From contig NZ_CP114978.1 of assembly GCF_027498035.1 (NCBI RefSeq), positions 310,001-374,000 on the forward strand: DNA of 64,000 bases. Direction: 5' to 3'. Every line of letters starts with the position of its first letter. Within the stretch, counting starts at the first letter, position 1. Below are positions 35,119 to 44,266 of the stretch, one piece after another. The position numbers were made by a program, and so were the translations under genes. The notes beneath the pieces were generated by a model. That model saw only the letters and a program-made list of their open reading frames with translations, searched no databases and was not told where the DNA came from. Source of the stretch: Pseudoxanthomonas sp. Its GTDB lineage: Bacteria; Pseudomonadota; Gammaproteobacteria; Xanthomonadales; Xanthomonadaceae.

Positions 35119-36087
35119 TCAGGCCGGCGGCTTGGTGCGAGCGCTGCCCTTGCGCTTGGGCGCGGAACGCGGCGGCGCCAGGCGCTCGGGCAACGCCTGC
35201 AGCGCGGCAACCGTACGCGCGAGCACCAGCTGTGCTGCCCGGCTGGGCTGGCGCCGCGGCGCGGTACAGACGGCCAGCTGCAGCGGCCGCGCCTGCCAGC
35301 CGTGGAGTGGCACGAAGGCCAGCAGTCCTTGTTCCACGTCGTGTGCGACGTCGACCAGGCTCAGCACGCCGACACCGCCACCGTCGCGGATCAGCGAGCG
35401 GATCAGGCGCGTGTCGTTGCAGGTGGTCACCCGGCGTGGATCGACGCCGTGGCGCACGTACAGGCTGCGGGTGCGTTCCTCGATCACCAGCGGCGCGGCC
35501 GGGACCAGCAGGCGCTCGTCCAGCAGCCGGCTCATGGCCAGGGTGCGTTCGCCGGCCAGCGCATGTCCCGGCGGCAGGACCGCGCCAACCGGGATGTCGA
35601 TGGCCGCGCGGACTTCCAGGTTGCCGTGTTCGACCGGGTCCAGCAGCAGGCCGAAATCGACCTCGGCTGTGGCGACCAGCTCGCTGGCCAGACGGTTCTT
35701 GACCACGCGCAGATCAAAGGAGAAGCCCGGGTATTCGTTGGTGAGTTCGGCCAGCAGGCGCGGGATGAAGCCTTCGCCCAATGCATCGATCAGGGCGATG
35801 CTCACATGGCCGCGACGCAGGCCGCGCAGGTCGCCGACGCGCTCCAGCGTGCGGGTGTGCTCCTTGCGCCAGCGATGCAGGTCGCCCAGCAGCAGTTCAC
35901 CGGCGGCGGTGAGCTTCATGCCGGTGGGCAGGCGCTCGAACAGCTCGGTTTCCAGCTGCTGCTCGGCATTGATGATCTGCCGGTGGATGGCCGACGCCGA
36001 GACATGCAGCACCTCGGCCGCCTTGCGCAGGTTGCCCTGGCGCGCGACCTCGATGAAGTAGCTGGCGAAGCGGGAGAAGGGGAGCAT
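35119..36087 (-). CDS. hpxR: LysR-family regulator, probable HpxR
   Basis: 322-aa LysR-type transcriptional regulator. The winged helix (residues 1-62) shows FSRFASYFIEVARQGNLRKAAEVLHVSAS, where Gly is followed by the recognition helix; residues about 88-300 form the periplasmic-binding-like effector domain. The C-terminal tail is rich in Lys/Arg/Ser/Ala. It is divergent from the Rieske oxygenase and reductase genes 122 bases away, the same arrangement as hpxR facing hpxDE in Klebsiella, so it probably senses a purine and controls those genes and possibly the rest of the island. The symbol rests on this synteny. Confidence 0.82.
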   Translation of the reverse strand: MLPFSRFASYFIEVARQGNLRKAAEVLHVSASAIHRQIINAEQQLETELFERLPTGMKLTAAGELLLGDLHRWRKEHTRTLERVGDLRGLRRGHVSIALIDALGEGFIPRLLAELTNEYPGFSFDLRVVKNRLASELVATAEVDFGLLLDPVEHGNLEVRAAIDIPVGAVLPPGHALAGERTLAMSRLLDERLLVPAAPLVIEERTRSLYVRHGVDPRRVTTCNDTRLIRSLIRDGGGVGVLSLVDVAHDVEQGLLAFVPLHGWQARPLQLAVCTAPRRQPSRAAQLVLARTVAALQALPERLAPPRSAPKRKGSARTKPPA

Positions 36088-36209
36088 CCATCAGGCCTGT
36101 TCTGTTTTTCGCAACGCATGATTGAAAATTCTCTGATGGACTGCAACAGGCCCGGGTTCCAAGGTGAAGGCGTCTTCCCGATCCAACGCCTTCGCAGGCC
36201 GCCCGCACC

Positions 36210-37268
36210 ATGCCAGCCACTGCCGCTTACGCTTCCAATCCCCACAGCCCGCTGCCGCCTGGCTGCACCTTCACCGAGTCCGACTGGCAGCTGCTGGCGC
36301 GGCAGTGGCATCCAGTGGCTAACGCCTCGGAAATCACGGGCGCCCCGCACAAGGCGGTGCTGCTGGACGAGACCCTGGTGGTGTACCGCGTCGATGGCGA
36401 AGTGGTGGTGGCGCGCGATGTCTGCCCGCACCGCGGCGTGCCGCTGAGCATGGGCACGCATGATGGCCAGGGCGTGGTCTGCCCGTATCACGGGCTGCGC
36501 TTTGGCGCCGGCGGACGTTGCAACCGGATTCCCTCCAGCCCCGGCCAGGCCATTCCGGCCAAGCTGCACCTGACCACCTATCCGGCGGTCGAGCGCTACG
36601 GCCTGGTCTGGACCTGCCTGGTGCCCGATGCGCAGGCCCCGGCGGCGTTGCCGACCATGCCGCACTGGGACGATGCCGGCTTCCAGCAGATCAACTGCCC
36701 GGCGTTTGACATCAACGGGTTTGCCGGGCGCCAGGTGGAAGGCTTCCTGGACGTGGCGCATTTCGCCTGGATCCACACCGACACCTTCGCCGACCCGGAC
36801 AATCAGCTGGTGCCGGATTACACGCCGGTGGAAACCGAACACGGCTTCCGCGCCGACTACATCAGCAATGTCAGCAATTACGGTGTTGGCTTCCGCCACC
36901 TGGCACCGCCGGATTTCGCCTGGCTGCGCCGGTTCGAAACGCACCTGCCGTTCACCGCCTCGCTGACGATTCATTTCCCGGGCGAAGAACGCCTGGTGAT
37001 CTTCAACGCGGCCTCGCCGGTGTCGGCGCGCAAGACGCGGCTGTTCGTGCCGATCGCGCGCAACTTCAACCTGCAGCAGCCGGTGGAGGAGGTGCACGCG
37101 TTCAACCTGCGCGTGTTCGAGGAAGACCGCGCCATGGTCGAGTTGCAGAAGCCCGAGCGCCTGCCGCTGGACATGGCCCTGGAAGCGCATATCCCGGCCG
37201 ATCGCAGCTCGATTGCCTATCGACGCGGGCTGAAGAAGATGGGCTTCGGCGAGTTCTTCCTGGCATGA
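36210..37268 (+). CDS. hpxD: Rieske non-haem iron oxygenase, probable hypoxanthine oxygenase HpxD
   Basis: 352-aa oxygenase component of a ring-hydroxylating system. The Rieske [2Fe-2S] ligands are C72-H74 in DVCPHRG and C91-H94 in VCPYHG. The mononuclear iron ligands follow the D-x2-H-x4-H rule: D181, H184 and H189 in FLDVAHFAWIH. It belongs to the vanillate demethylase/phthalate oxygenase branch. In Klebsiella the homologous HpxDE pair is needed to oxidise hypoxanthine, and the purine island around this gene supports the same role: hypoxanthine to xanthine. Stop and hpxE start overlap by four bases. Confidence 0.88.
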   Translation: MPATAAYASNPHSPLPPGCTFTESDWQLLARQWHPVANASEITGAPHKAVLLDETLVVYRVDGEVVVARDVCPHRGVPLSMGTHDGQGVVCPYHGLRFGAGGRCNRIPSSPGQAIPAKLHLTTYPAVERYGLVWTCLVPDAQAPAALPTMPHWDDAGFQQINCPAFDINGFAGRQVEGFLDVAHFAWIHTDTFADPDNQLVPDYTPVETEHGFRADYISNVSNYGVGFRHLAPPDFAWLRRFETHLPFTASLTIHFPGEERLVIFNAASPVSARKTRLFVPIARNFNLQQPVEEVHAFNLRVFEEDRAMVELQKPERLPLDMALEAHIPADRSSIAYRRGLKKMGFGEFFLA

Positions 37269-38245
37269 GCGGCGCCTCTCCATTGCTGGACGTGCAGGTC
37301 GATGCGATGAGTGCGCAGGGCGCCGGCAACCTGGCGCTGGAACTGGTCTCGACCAATGGCGATCCGTTGCCTGCGTTCGCGGCCGGTGCGCACGTCGACG
37401 TGCACCTGCCCAACGGGCTGGTGCGTCAGTATTCGATTGCGAGCACGCCGGCCGATCGCCTGCGCTACCTCCTGTGCGTGCGACGGGGGGCGGCCTCGCG
37501 CGGCGGCTCGGCCTTCGTGCACGAGCGCCTACGGGTCGGTGACCGGCTGCGGATCTCGGCGCCGCGCAATCTATTCGCCTTGCGCGAGGGCCGGCACCAC
37601 GTGCTGGTCGCTGGCGGGATCGGCATTACCCCGCTGATGGCGATGGCCCATCGCCTGCGTGCCGATGGTTGCTCGTTTGAGCTGCATTACTACGCGCGCA
37701 GCCTGGATGAAGTCGCATTCCGTCGCCAGTTGCAAGCAGGCCTGGGGCAGGGCGCGGTGCACCTGCACTGTGCCGACCAGGGTCGCGATGCGCGCCAGGT
37801 GCTGCCAGAGGTCCTGGCCAACGGCCATCCCGCGCATCATCTTTATCTATGTGGGCCAGCTGCATTCATGGCGCATCTGTCCTCGGCGGCGCTGGCGCGT
37901 GGCTGGCCGGCGGACAATATCCATAGCGAGGCCTTCGCGCCGGTCGCGGCGGCATCGGCCGATGCTGACGCAGGCGAAACTGGTTTCGAGGTCGCACTGG
38001 CCTCATCCGGCCAGGTATTCACCGTCGCACCCGGGCGCAGCATCGCCTCGGTGTTGTCCGAGTGCGGCGTGGACATCAGCCTGTCGTGCGAAATGGGAAT
38101 GTGCGGTGCCTGCCTGACCGATGTGGTGGACGGGATTCCCGACCATCGCGATACCGTGCAGAGCGAACAGGAAAAACTGAGCAACCGGCAGATGACGCTG
38201 TGCTGCTCTCGCAGCCACAGCCCGCGCCTGACCCTGGCGCTGTGA
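37265..38245 (+). CDS. hpxE: Ferredoxin reductase component HpxE
   Basis: 326-aa NAD(P)H:flavin reductase with a fused ferredoxin, electron donor for the Rieske oxygenase. Residues about 1-100 form the FMN/FAD barrel (RQYSIASTPADR), 105-215 the NAD-binding fold (VLVAGGIGITPLMAMAHRL, HHLYLCGPAAFM), and the C-terminal 80 residues a plant-type [2Fe-2S] domain with SLSCEMGMCGACLTDV and a final Cys in TLCCSR. Vanillate demethylase reductases have the same layout. Translationally coupled to hpxD. Confidence 0.9.
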   Translation: MSGASPLLDVQVDAMSAQGAGNLALELVSTNGDPLPAFAAGAHVDVHLPNGLVRQYSIASTPADRLRYLLCVRRGAASRGGSAFVHERLRVGDRLRISAPRNLFALREGRHHVLVAGGIGITPLMAMAHRLRADGCSFELHYYARSLDEVAFRRQLQAGLGQGAVHLHCADQGRDARQVLPEVLANGHPAHHLYLCGPAAFMAHLSSAALARGWPADNIHSEAFAPVAAASADADAGETGFEVALASSGQVFTVAPGRSIASVLSECGVDISLSCEMGMCGACLTDVVDGIPDHRDTVQSEQEKLSNRQMTLCCSRSHSPRLTLAL

Positions 38246-38270
38246 GCATGCCGCTGCAATCCGGCGCCAT

Positions 38271-38297
38271 GAAAAAACGGCAGGACAGCCGTTTTTC
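38271..38297 (+). terminator. Rho-independent terminator after hpxE
   Basis: GAAAAAACGGC / GCCGTTTTTC around AGGACA, 25 bases after the hpxE stop. Confidence 0.88.
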
Positions 38298-38364
38298 ACG
38301 GCCCAGCCGCCCGCAGGGTGGCGCACAAGGCAATGCTCCCAACTTGGCCGCCTGGCGTATTTGC

Positions 38365-38470
38365 CGTCATTCCCGCGAGAGCGGGAATCCAGGGGCGTTG
38401 ACGTTGCTTCCTGTCCGTTTTCCGTCATCTGAACGAAAGTCCCTGGGTTCCCGCTTTCGCGGGAATGACG
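38365..38470. repeat. Inverted pair of CGTCATTCCCGCG-type palindromic repeats
   Basis: Two hairpins in opposite orientation: CGTCATTCCCGCGAGAGCGG at the left and CCCGCTTTCGCGGGAATGAC at the right, about 55 bases apart. Each contains its own dyad (CCCGCNNNNGCGGG) and the two are complementary to each other, including CCAGGG/CCCTGG. Dispersed repeats with this core are widespread in Xanthomonadaceae and Neisseriaceae genomes. Confidence 0.85.
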
Positions 38471-38585
38471 AGCAAGCGCGGCTAAGTCAGGCCCATTGGC
38501 GCACAGGGAGGTGCGCCATGAAAAAGCGCACCACAGCGGTCATGATGCATGGGCACCCAGCAGCGTACCCGCGGAGATTTTTTGC

Positions 38586-40034
38586 ATGAGTGTCATTGAA
38601 CGAGCGCCCGTGGGCGTAGGGCATGCCGACCCCGCAACGCGGCCTGGCGTCATCCAGAACCTGGCGCTGTTGGCCGATTACGGTGCCGCCCTGGCGGCGT
38701 TCGATGGGGATGGGCCGGTTGCGTCTGCCCCTGGCGTGGCCTCGCCACGCGCCAATACGGTGGGCGCTGGACATGCACCACTGATTGCCCGCATTCGGCA
38801 GGACAACCCGCGCTATCTGGCCTTTACCCGGATCTTCGATGTGGCCGCGGATGGCCAGCCGCCGGTTGTTCCTGCGATGCCCGCTCCGGCCTTGGCGGAC
38901 GTGCCGTTCGCGGTCAAGGACCTGTTCGACGTGCAGGGCCTGCCAACCACGGCCGGTGCGGCCATGCGCGTGGACGCCGCACCGGCGTCGCGCGATGCCG
39001 AAGTCGTACGCCGCCTGAAGGCCGCTGGCGCCGTGCTGGTCGGCACCACCAACATGGATGAGTTCGCCTACGGCTTCGCCACGGTCAATGCGCACTTCGG
39101 TACCACCTGCAATCCGCATGACGTGTCCCGGCTTGCGGGTGGTTCCTCCGGTGGCTCTGCCGCGGCGGTGGCAGCGGGGCTGGTGCCGTTCGCACTGGGC
39201 TCGGATACCAACGGCTCGATCCGCGTGCCGGCCGCGCTGTGCGGTATCTATGGACTGCGCAGTAGCCACGGCCAGGTGCCGCTGGATGGCGTGTTTCCCT
39301 TCGTCGAGGCGCTGGACGTGGCCGGGCCATTCGCCCGTTCGCTCGACCTGCTACAGACCGTGCACGAGGTGATGGCCGATGCTTCGCTGGCGCCGGTTGA
39401 CGTGGCCGCGCTGCGCATCGGGCGGTTGGGAGGTTGGTTCGATGCGAACCTCGATCCGGAACTGCGCACCGGCCTGCTCCAGGTTGCCGATGCGCTCGGC
39501 GCGAATGGTTTGATCGAACTTCCGCAGGCCCGGGCCTCGCGCATGGCGGCGTTCGTGATGACCGCGATCGAAGGCGCGCACCTGCATCGCGCGACGCTGC
39601 GTACGCAGCCTGATGCCTTCGACCCGGCGGTGCGCGATCGCCTGCTGGCAGGCCTGCTGCAACCGGCCGAGGTGCTGCTGGATGTGCAGCGCTTCGCGGC
39701 CTGGTTCCGCGCTGCGATGACGCAGCTGTGGGAACAGGTGGATGTGTTGATCGCCCCGGCCGTGCCCTGCGTGGCACCGCGGATCGACCAGGCCACCATC
39801 GAGATCGACGGCCAGCCGGTGTCGGCACGCGCCAATCTTGGCATCTTCACCCAGCCGCTCGGGCTGGCCGGTTGCCCGGTGCTGGCGGTGCCGTTGTGGC
39901 GGTCGGGCCAGCTGCCGCTGGGCGTGCAGTTGGTGGCCGCCCCCGGACGCGAAGATCGACTGTTCGCCGTGGCACGGCGCTTGGAAGCGCTGGGCCTGAC
40001 CGGCGCACATCCGCCTGAAGAGGGTCACCCCTGA
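38586..40034 (+). CDS. hpxY: AtzE-family amidase HpxY, possibly fused to an HpxX-like N-terminus
   Basis: 482-aa amidase-signature hydrolase in the oxalurate branch of purine breakdown. The catalytic Lys is K111 in PFAVKDLFDVQG, the Ser-rich loop is AGGSSGGSAAAVAAG (about 184-198), and the nucleophile Ser is in GSDTNGSIRVPAALCG, a spelling typical of the AtzE branch. The N-terminal 60 residues are unusual: ATRPGVIQNLALLADYGAAL resembles the small DUF4089 protein (HpxX/AtzG) that normally is a separate gene right before hpxY, and none is found here. The start is the ATG preceded by CGGAG. It overlaps hpxW by one base. Confidence 0.87.
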   Translation: MSVIERAPVGVGHADPATRPGVIQNLALLADYGAALAAFDGDGPVASAPGVASPRANTVGAGHAPLIARIRQDNPRYLAFTRIFDVAADGQPPVVPAMPAPALADVPFAVKDLFDVQGLPTTAGAAMRVDAAPASRDAEVVRRLKAAGAVLVGTTNMDEFAYGFATVNAHFGTTCNPHDVSRLAGGSSGGSAAAVAAGLVPFALGSDTNGSIRVPAALCGIYGLRSSHGQVPLDGVFPFVEALDVAGPFARSLDLLQTVHEVMADASLAPVDVAALRIGRLGGWFDANLDPELRTGLLQVADALGANGLIELPQARASRMAAFVMTAIEGAHLHRATLRTQPDAFDPAVRDRLLAGLLQPAEVLLDVQRFAAWFRAAMTQLWEQVDVLIAPAVPCVAPRIDQATIEIDGQPVSARANLGIFTQPLGLAGCPVLAVPLWRSGQLPLGVQLVAAPGREDRLFAVARRLEALGLTGAHPPEEGHP

Positions 40035-41614
40035 TGCTGCACACCTTGCGTGCGCGCCGCGGCATCGCGGTCGCTCCCCATCATCTTGCCGCGCAGGCCG
40101 GGCGCGACGTGTTGCGCGATGGCGGCAGTGCGGTCGAAGCCGCGGTGGCCATCGCCGCGACGCTGGCGGTGGTCTATCCGCACATGACCGGGTTGGGCGG
40201 CGATGGCTTCTGGCTGATCCGCGAACCCGACGGCCGCGTGCATGCCATCGACGCCTGCGGCCGCAGCGCGCAGGCCGCGACGCTGGACTATTACGCGGGC
40301 CAGGACGCGATTGCCTGGCGCGGACCGGGCGCGGCCAATACCGTGGCCGGCACGGTGTCGGGCTGGGCCCAGGCGCTGGCGGGCGAGGGCAACGCGCTGC
40401 CACTGTCGCGGCTGCTCGAAGACGCGATTCACCATGCACAGGCCGGCGTGCCGGTCACCGCGGGCGGCGCGCAGATTGCCGCGTCCAAGGGTGCCGAACT
40501 GCGCGTGCAGCCCGGCGCGTATGCACGCATCTTCGAACCCGAAGGTCGCCCGCTGGGCGAGGGCGAATTGCTGCGCCAGCCGCTGCTGGCCGCAACGCTG
40601 CGACGCCTGGCCGAAGCCGGGCTGGATGATTTCTACCGTGGCGACCTCGCCAACGCGCTGGCCTCGGACCTGCAGGCGCTGGGCAGCCCGCTGGCCCTGG
40701 CGGATCTGCAGGCACATCGCGCGCATGCCAGTACGCCACTGTCGGTGCGCCTGCGCGAGGCCACGCTCTACAACCACGCGCCGCCGACGCAAGGCCTGGC
40801 CTCGCTGCTGATCCTGGCCTTGTTCGAGCGCCTGCAGGTCGGGCAGGGCGAAGGCTTCGCGCATCTGCACGGGCTGATCGAAGCGACCAAGCAGGCTTTC
40901 CTGATCCGCGACCGCGAGGTCGGCGACCCAGCCTGGATGTCGCTCGATCCGCAGGCGCTGCTGGACGATCACGCAGCGCTCGATGCGCTGGCCGCACGCA
41001 TCGACCCGCAGCGCGCATTGCCCTGGCCGCAGCCTTCGCAGGCCGGCGATACCTGCTGGTTCGGTGCGATCGATGCGCGTGGGCAGGCAGTGAGCTGCAT
41101 CCAGTCCACCTATTTCGAATTCGGCTCCGGGCTGGTGCTGCCTTCAACCGGCATCACCTGGCAGAACCGCGGCTGCAGCTTCCGGCTGGCGCCTGATGGC
41201 TGGAATGCCTTGCAGCCCGGGCGCAAGCCTTTCCACACGCTCAATCCGGCGCTGGCGGTGTTCGACGATGGCCGGGTGATGAGCTACGGCACCATGGGCG
41301 GCGAAGGCCAGCCGCAAACGCAGGCGGCGATCTTCAGCCGCTATGCGCGCTTCGGCATGCCGCTGCAGCAGGCCGTGTCTGCGCCACGCTGGCTGCTGGG
41401 CCGCACCTGGGGCGAGGATAGTACTTCATTGAAACTGGAAAGCCGCTTCGATCCCGCGATGATCGAAGCCCTCCGCGCCGCGGGCCACGCGGTCGAACTG
41501 CTGCCGGAATACACCGCGGTGATGGGCCACGCCGGCGCGCTGGTGCGCGAAGCCGACGGCACGCTCAGCGGTGCCAGCGATCCACGCAGCGATGGTGCGG
41601 TGGCCGGATGGTAA
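40034..41614 (+). CDS. hpxW: Gamma-glutamyltransferase-family oxamate amidohydrolase HpxW
   Basis: 526-aa Ntn-hydrolase homologue of gamma-glutamyltransferase, thought to hydrolyse oxamate to oxalate and ammonia. The autocatalytic nucleophile is Thr340 in AGDTCWFGAIDARG, where GGT has Thr-Thr-His; other family parts are GGSAVEAAVAIAATLAVVYP, MTGLGGDGFWLI, HAPPTQGLASLL and the oxyanion-side SYGTMGGEGQPQTQ. No signal peptide is seen, in keeping with a cytoplasmic catabolic enzyme. Sits between hpxY and allC with one-base and seven-base overlaps. Confidence 0.88.
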   Translation: MLHTLRARRGIAVAPHHLAAQAGRDVLRDGGSAVEAAVAIAATLAVVYPHMTGLGGDGFWLIREPDGRVHAIDACGRSAQAATLDYYAGQDAIAWRGPGAANTVAGTVSGWAQALAGEGNALPLSRLLEDAIHHAQAGVPVTAGGAQIAASKGAELRVQPGAYARIFEPEGRPLGEGELLRQPLLAATLRRLAEAGLDDFYRGDLANALASDLQALGSPLALADLQAHRAHASTPLSVRLREATLYNHAPPTQGLASLLILALFERLQVGQGEGFAHLHGLIEATKQAFLIRDREVGDPAWMSLDPQALLDDHAALDALAARIDPQRALPWPQPSQAGDTCWFGAIDARGQAVSCIQSTYFEFGSGLVLPSTGITWQNRGCSFRLAPDGWNALQPGRKPFHTLNPALAVFDDGRVMSYGTMGGEGQPQTQAAIFSRYARFGMPLQQAVSAPRWLLGRTWGEDSTSLKLESRFDPAMIEALRAAGHAVELLPEYTAVMGHAGALVREADGTLSGASDPRSDGAVAGW

Positions 41615-43023
41615 GCCCGCAGACTGCCGCGACTGGCGAGCGTGCCATCGCCCGCTGTGATGCCCTGGGCGTCGCGCCGTATTCCGATTCGGACACCGGT
41701 CTGTACCGGGCGTGGCTGAGTCCGGCCCACGCGGCCGCGCAGGAACAGTTGGCCGACTGGATGCGGCATGCCGGCATGGACACGCGGGTGGATGCGGCCA
41801 GCAACCTGATTGGCCGCTATGAAGGCACGTCCGCTGGCCTGCCGGCACTGCTGATCGGCAGCCATATCGACAGTGTGCGTGACGCTGGCCGCTACGACGG
41901 GCCGCTGGGCATCATGCTAGGCATCGAATGCGTGGCGGCGCTACATGCGGCTGGCCGGCGCCTGCCATTCGCTATCGAAGTGATCGCCTTCGGTGACGAG
42001 GAGGGTTCGCGCTTTCCTGCGTCGATGTTCACCAGCCGGGCTGTGGCCGGCACGTTGGGCGAGGACGCGCTGGATGGCGTGGCCGATGCCAACGGCATCA
42101 GCGTGGCCGAGGCGCTGCAGGACTGGGGCCTGGCGGCCTCGACGGTCCAGCAGGCAGCGCGTCCGCGCGAGGAAGTCTTCGCTTACCTGGAAGCCCATAT
42201 CGAGCAGGGCCCGGTGCTGGAAGCCGAAGGCCTGCCGCTGGGCGTGGTCACCGGCATCGCCGCGCAGCTGCGGTTCGAGGTCTGCGTGCGCGGGCGCGCC
42301 GGTCATGCCGGCACCTCGCCGATGCCGCTACGCCATGACGCGCTCACTGCGGCGGCCGAGTGCGTGCTGGCGGTCGAAGCGGTCGCACGTGAGGCAGGGG
42401 GCTGGGACGGTGGAAACGCCCGAGGCGAAAGCCCCGCCGCGCGAGGCCAGATTCGTGACGATTCGCAGCCCCATGGCGGCCCCCATGGGGCAAGAAGCGG
42501 CGCGGATATGGACCGCGCAGCGGGGCTTGCAGCCCGGGCGGCTTCCGCCATCCCAGCCCCAAATGACCTGGTCGCCACGGTGGGCCGCATGCAGGTGCTG
42601 CCCGGCGCGACCAATGTCGTGCCCGGTCGGGTGCTGTTTTCGCTGGACGTGCGTGCAGGCGACAACGCCACGCGTGATGCCGGGGCCGCGGCGATCCTGC
42701 AGCGCTTCGAATCCATCGCTCTCAATCGCGGAGTGAACGTGCAGGCCGAGCAGGTCCAGGACCTGGCGGCCAGCCCCTGCGATCCGCAGCTCATCGACCT
42801 GCTGGAACAGGCGGTGGTCGCGCAGGACATCGCGCCGCGAAGGCTGGTCTCCGGCGCCGGGCACGATGCGATGGTGATGCGCGCCCTGTGCCCGACCGCG
42901 ATGCTGTTCATCCGCTGCGACGGCGGCATTTCACACAACCCGGCCGAACGCGCAAGCGCGGCCGATGCTGGCGTGGCCGTGGCGGCCATGCTGGATTTCA
43001 TCGAACGATTGGGAGCAGTCTAC
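41608..43023 (+). CDS. allC: Allantoate amidohydrolase (AllC/HpxK), with in-frame palindromic insertion
   Basis: M20-type metalloenzyme hydrolysing allantoate to ureidoglycine, ammonia and CO2. Metal ligands include H86 (IGSHIDSVRDAGRYDG, with D97), the Glu pair near 131 (GDEEGSRF), the HIEQGPVLE His, and a C-terminal His in GGISHNPAE. ATG overlaps the hpxW stop. Residues about 264-318 (Gly/Arg/Ala/Pro-rich) have no counterpart in the family and coincide with the long palindrome at 42397-42560; the M20 sequence resumes at DLVATVGRMQVLPGATNVV. No stop codon separates this gene from pucG: the frame runs straight on, so the end given is where the pucG start would lie. Confidence 0.8.
42397..42560. 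repeat. 164-bp imperfect palindrome inserted in allC
   Basis: Both arms are about 82 bases and meet near 42478. The left arm starts GGGGCTGGGACGGTGGAAAC, the right arm ends GGCTTCCGCCATCCCAGCCC, its approximate complement; near the centre CCCCATGG and CCATGGGG pair. About four in five positions match. The insert keeps the reading frame (55 codons) and splits a region that is continuous in other AllC proteins. Confidence 0.85.
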
Positions 43024-44266
43024 GTGGTCAGTGAAGTTTTTGGCGAGATCGATCCCCCACAGCGCCTGCTGATGGGCCCTGGCCCGGTCAACGCGCATCC
43101 GCGCGTGCTGCGTGCGATGTCGGCCGACCTGCTTGGCCAGTTCGACCCGGAAATGACCGCCTACATGAACGAGGTCATGGCGCTGTACCGGCCGATCTTC
43201 GGCACGCGGAATCCGTGGACCTTCCTGGTCGATGGCACCGCGCGTGCGGGCATCGAAGCGGCGCTGGTCTCGCTGGTGGCGCCGGGCGACACCGTGCTGG
43301 TGGTCAACTTCGGCCGCTTCGGCCTGCTGCTGACCGAGATCCTGGGCCGCATCGGCGCGAAGATGGAAACGGTCGATGCGCCATGGGGCGAGGTCGTCGC
43401 GCTGGATGCCATCGAGGATGCGCTCAAGCGCGTGCGTCCCTCGCTGGTGGCGACCATCCACGGCGATACCTCCACCACCATGGCCCAGCCGCTGGAAGGC
43501 TTCGGTGCGCTGTGTCGCCAGTACGGCGCGCTCTCATATGTCGATGCCACCGCGACCATCGGCGGCATGGAACTGGCGGCCGACCGCTGGGGCGTGGACG
43601 TGGTCACCGGTGGCCTGCAGAAATGCCTGGGGGGCCCTTCGGGTTCGGCGCCGATCACCGTGTCCGAAGCCGCTGCCGAGCGCATCTTCGCGCGCCGCCA
43701 TGTCGAGCGCGGCATTTTGCGTGATGACATTGATGACGGCGACGGCCCGCGCATCCTGTCCAACTATTTCGACCTGTCCATGGTCATGGACTACTGGTCC
43801 GACAAGCGCCTGAACCACCATACCGAAGCCACCTCCATGCTCTACGGCGCCCGCGAGTGCGCGCGCATCGTGCTGCAGGAAGGGCTGGAACGCCGCTACG
43901 CACGCCATCGTGCCGCGGGCCGCGCAGTGACCGCAGGCGCACGCGCGCTGGGGCTGGAGGTGTTCGGCGACGACCGCTATCGCATGAGCAACGTCACCGG
44001 CATCGTGATCCCGGCCAGCGGTGGATGGCGAGGCCGTGCGCCGGCGCATGCGCGAGGATTTCGAGATCGAGATCGGCACCGCGTTCGGCCCGCTGCAGGG
44101 CAAGGTCTGGCGCATCGGTGCGATGGGCTACAACGCTGCCAAGCACAAGGTGCTGATCACCCTGGGCGCGCTGGAAACGGTCCTGCGCGCACAGGGTTTT
44201 GCCTGCGCCCCCGGTGCTGGTGTCGAGGCGGCGCTGGCGGCCTGGAACGCGGAACTCGGCGCATGA
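43024..44266 (+). pseudogene. pucG: (S)-ureidoglycine--glyoxylate aminotransferase (PucG/HpxJ), frameshifted
   Basis: PLP-dependent class V aminotransferase converting ureidoglycine and glyoxylate to oxalurate and glycine. The N-terminal part EVFGEIDPPQRLLMGPGPVN and the PLP lysine K200 in GLQKCLGGPSGSAP are intact. At 44015-44022 one extra G in the run CCAGCGGTGG breaks the frame: the expected continuation VDGEAVRRRMREDFEIEIGT is in the next frame and runs to the TGA at 44264, where it overlaps hpxZ. The GTG start is preceded by GGGAG; without it the frame is fused to allC. Either a sequencing error or a true one-base insertion; if real, the last 80 residues are lost. Confidence 0.75.

Larger units (their letters stand above)
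38246..38585. other. 340-base gap between hpxE and hpxY holding a terminator and a repeat pair
   Basis: Contains the terminator at 38271-38297 and the inverted repeat pair at 38365-38470. A stretch of 70 bases before hpxY reads as a short open frame (MKKRTTAVMMHGHPAAYPRR) but has no support as a gene. Confidence 0.6.

Noticed and set aside
38520..38589. Short frame before hpxY as a separate HpxX gene
   Set aside because: Only 23 codons, no DUF4089-like sequence; the HpxX-like part is within the amidase N-terminus.
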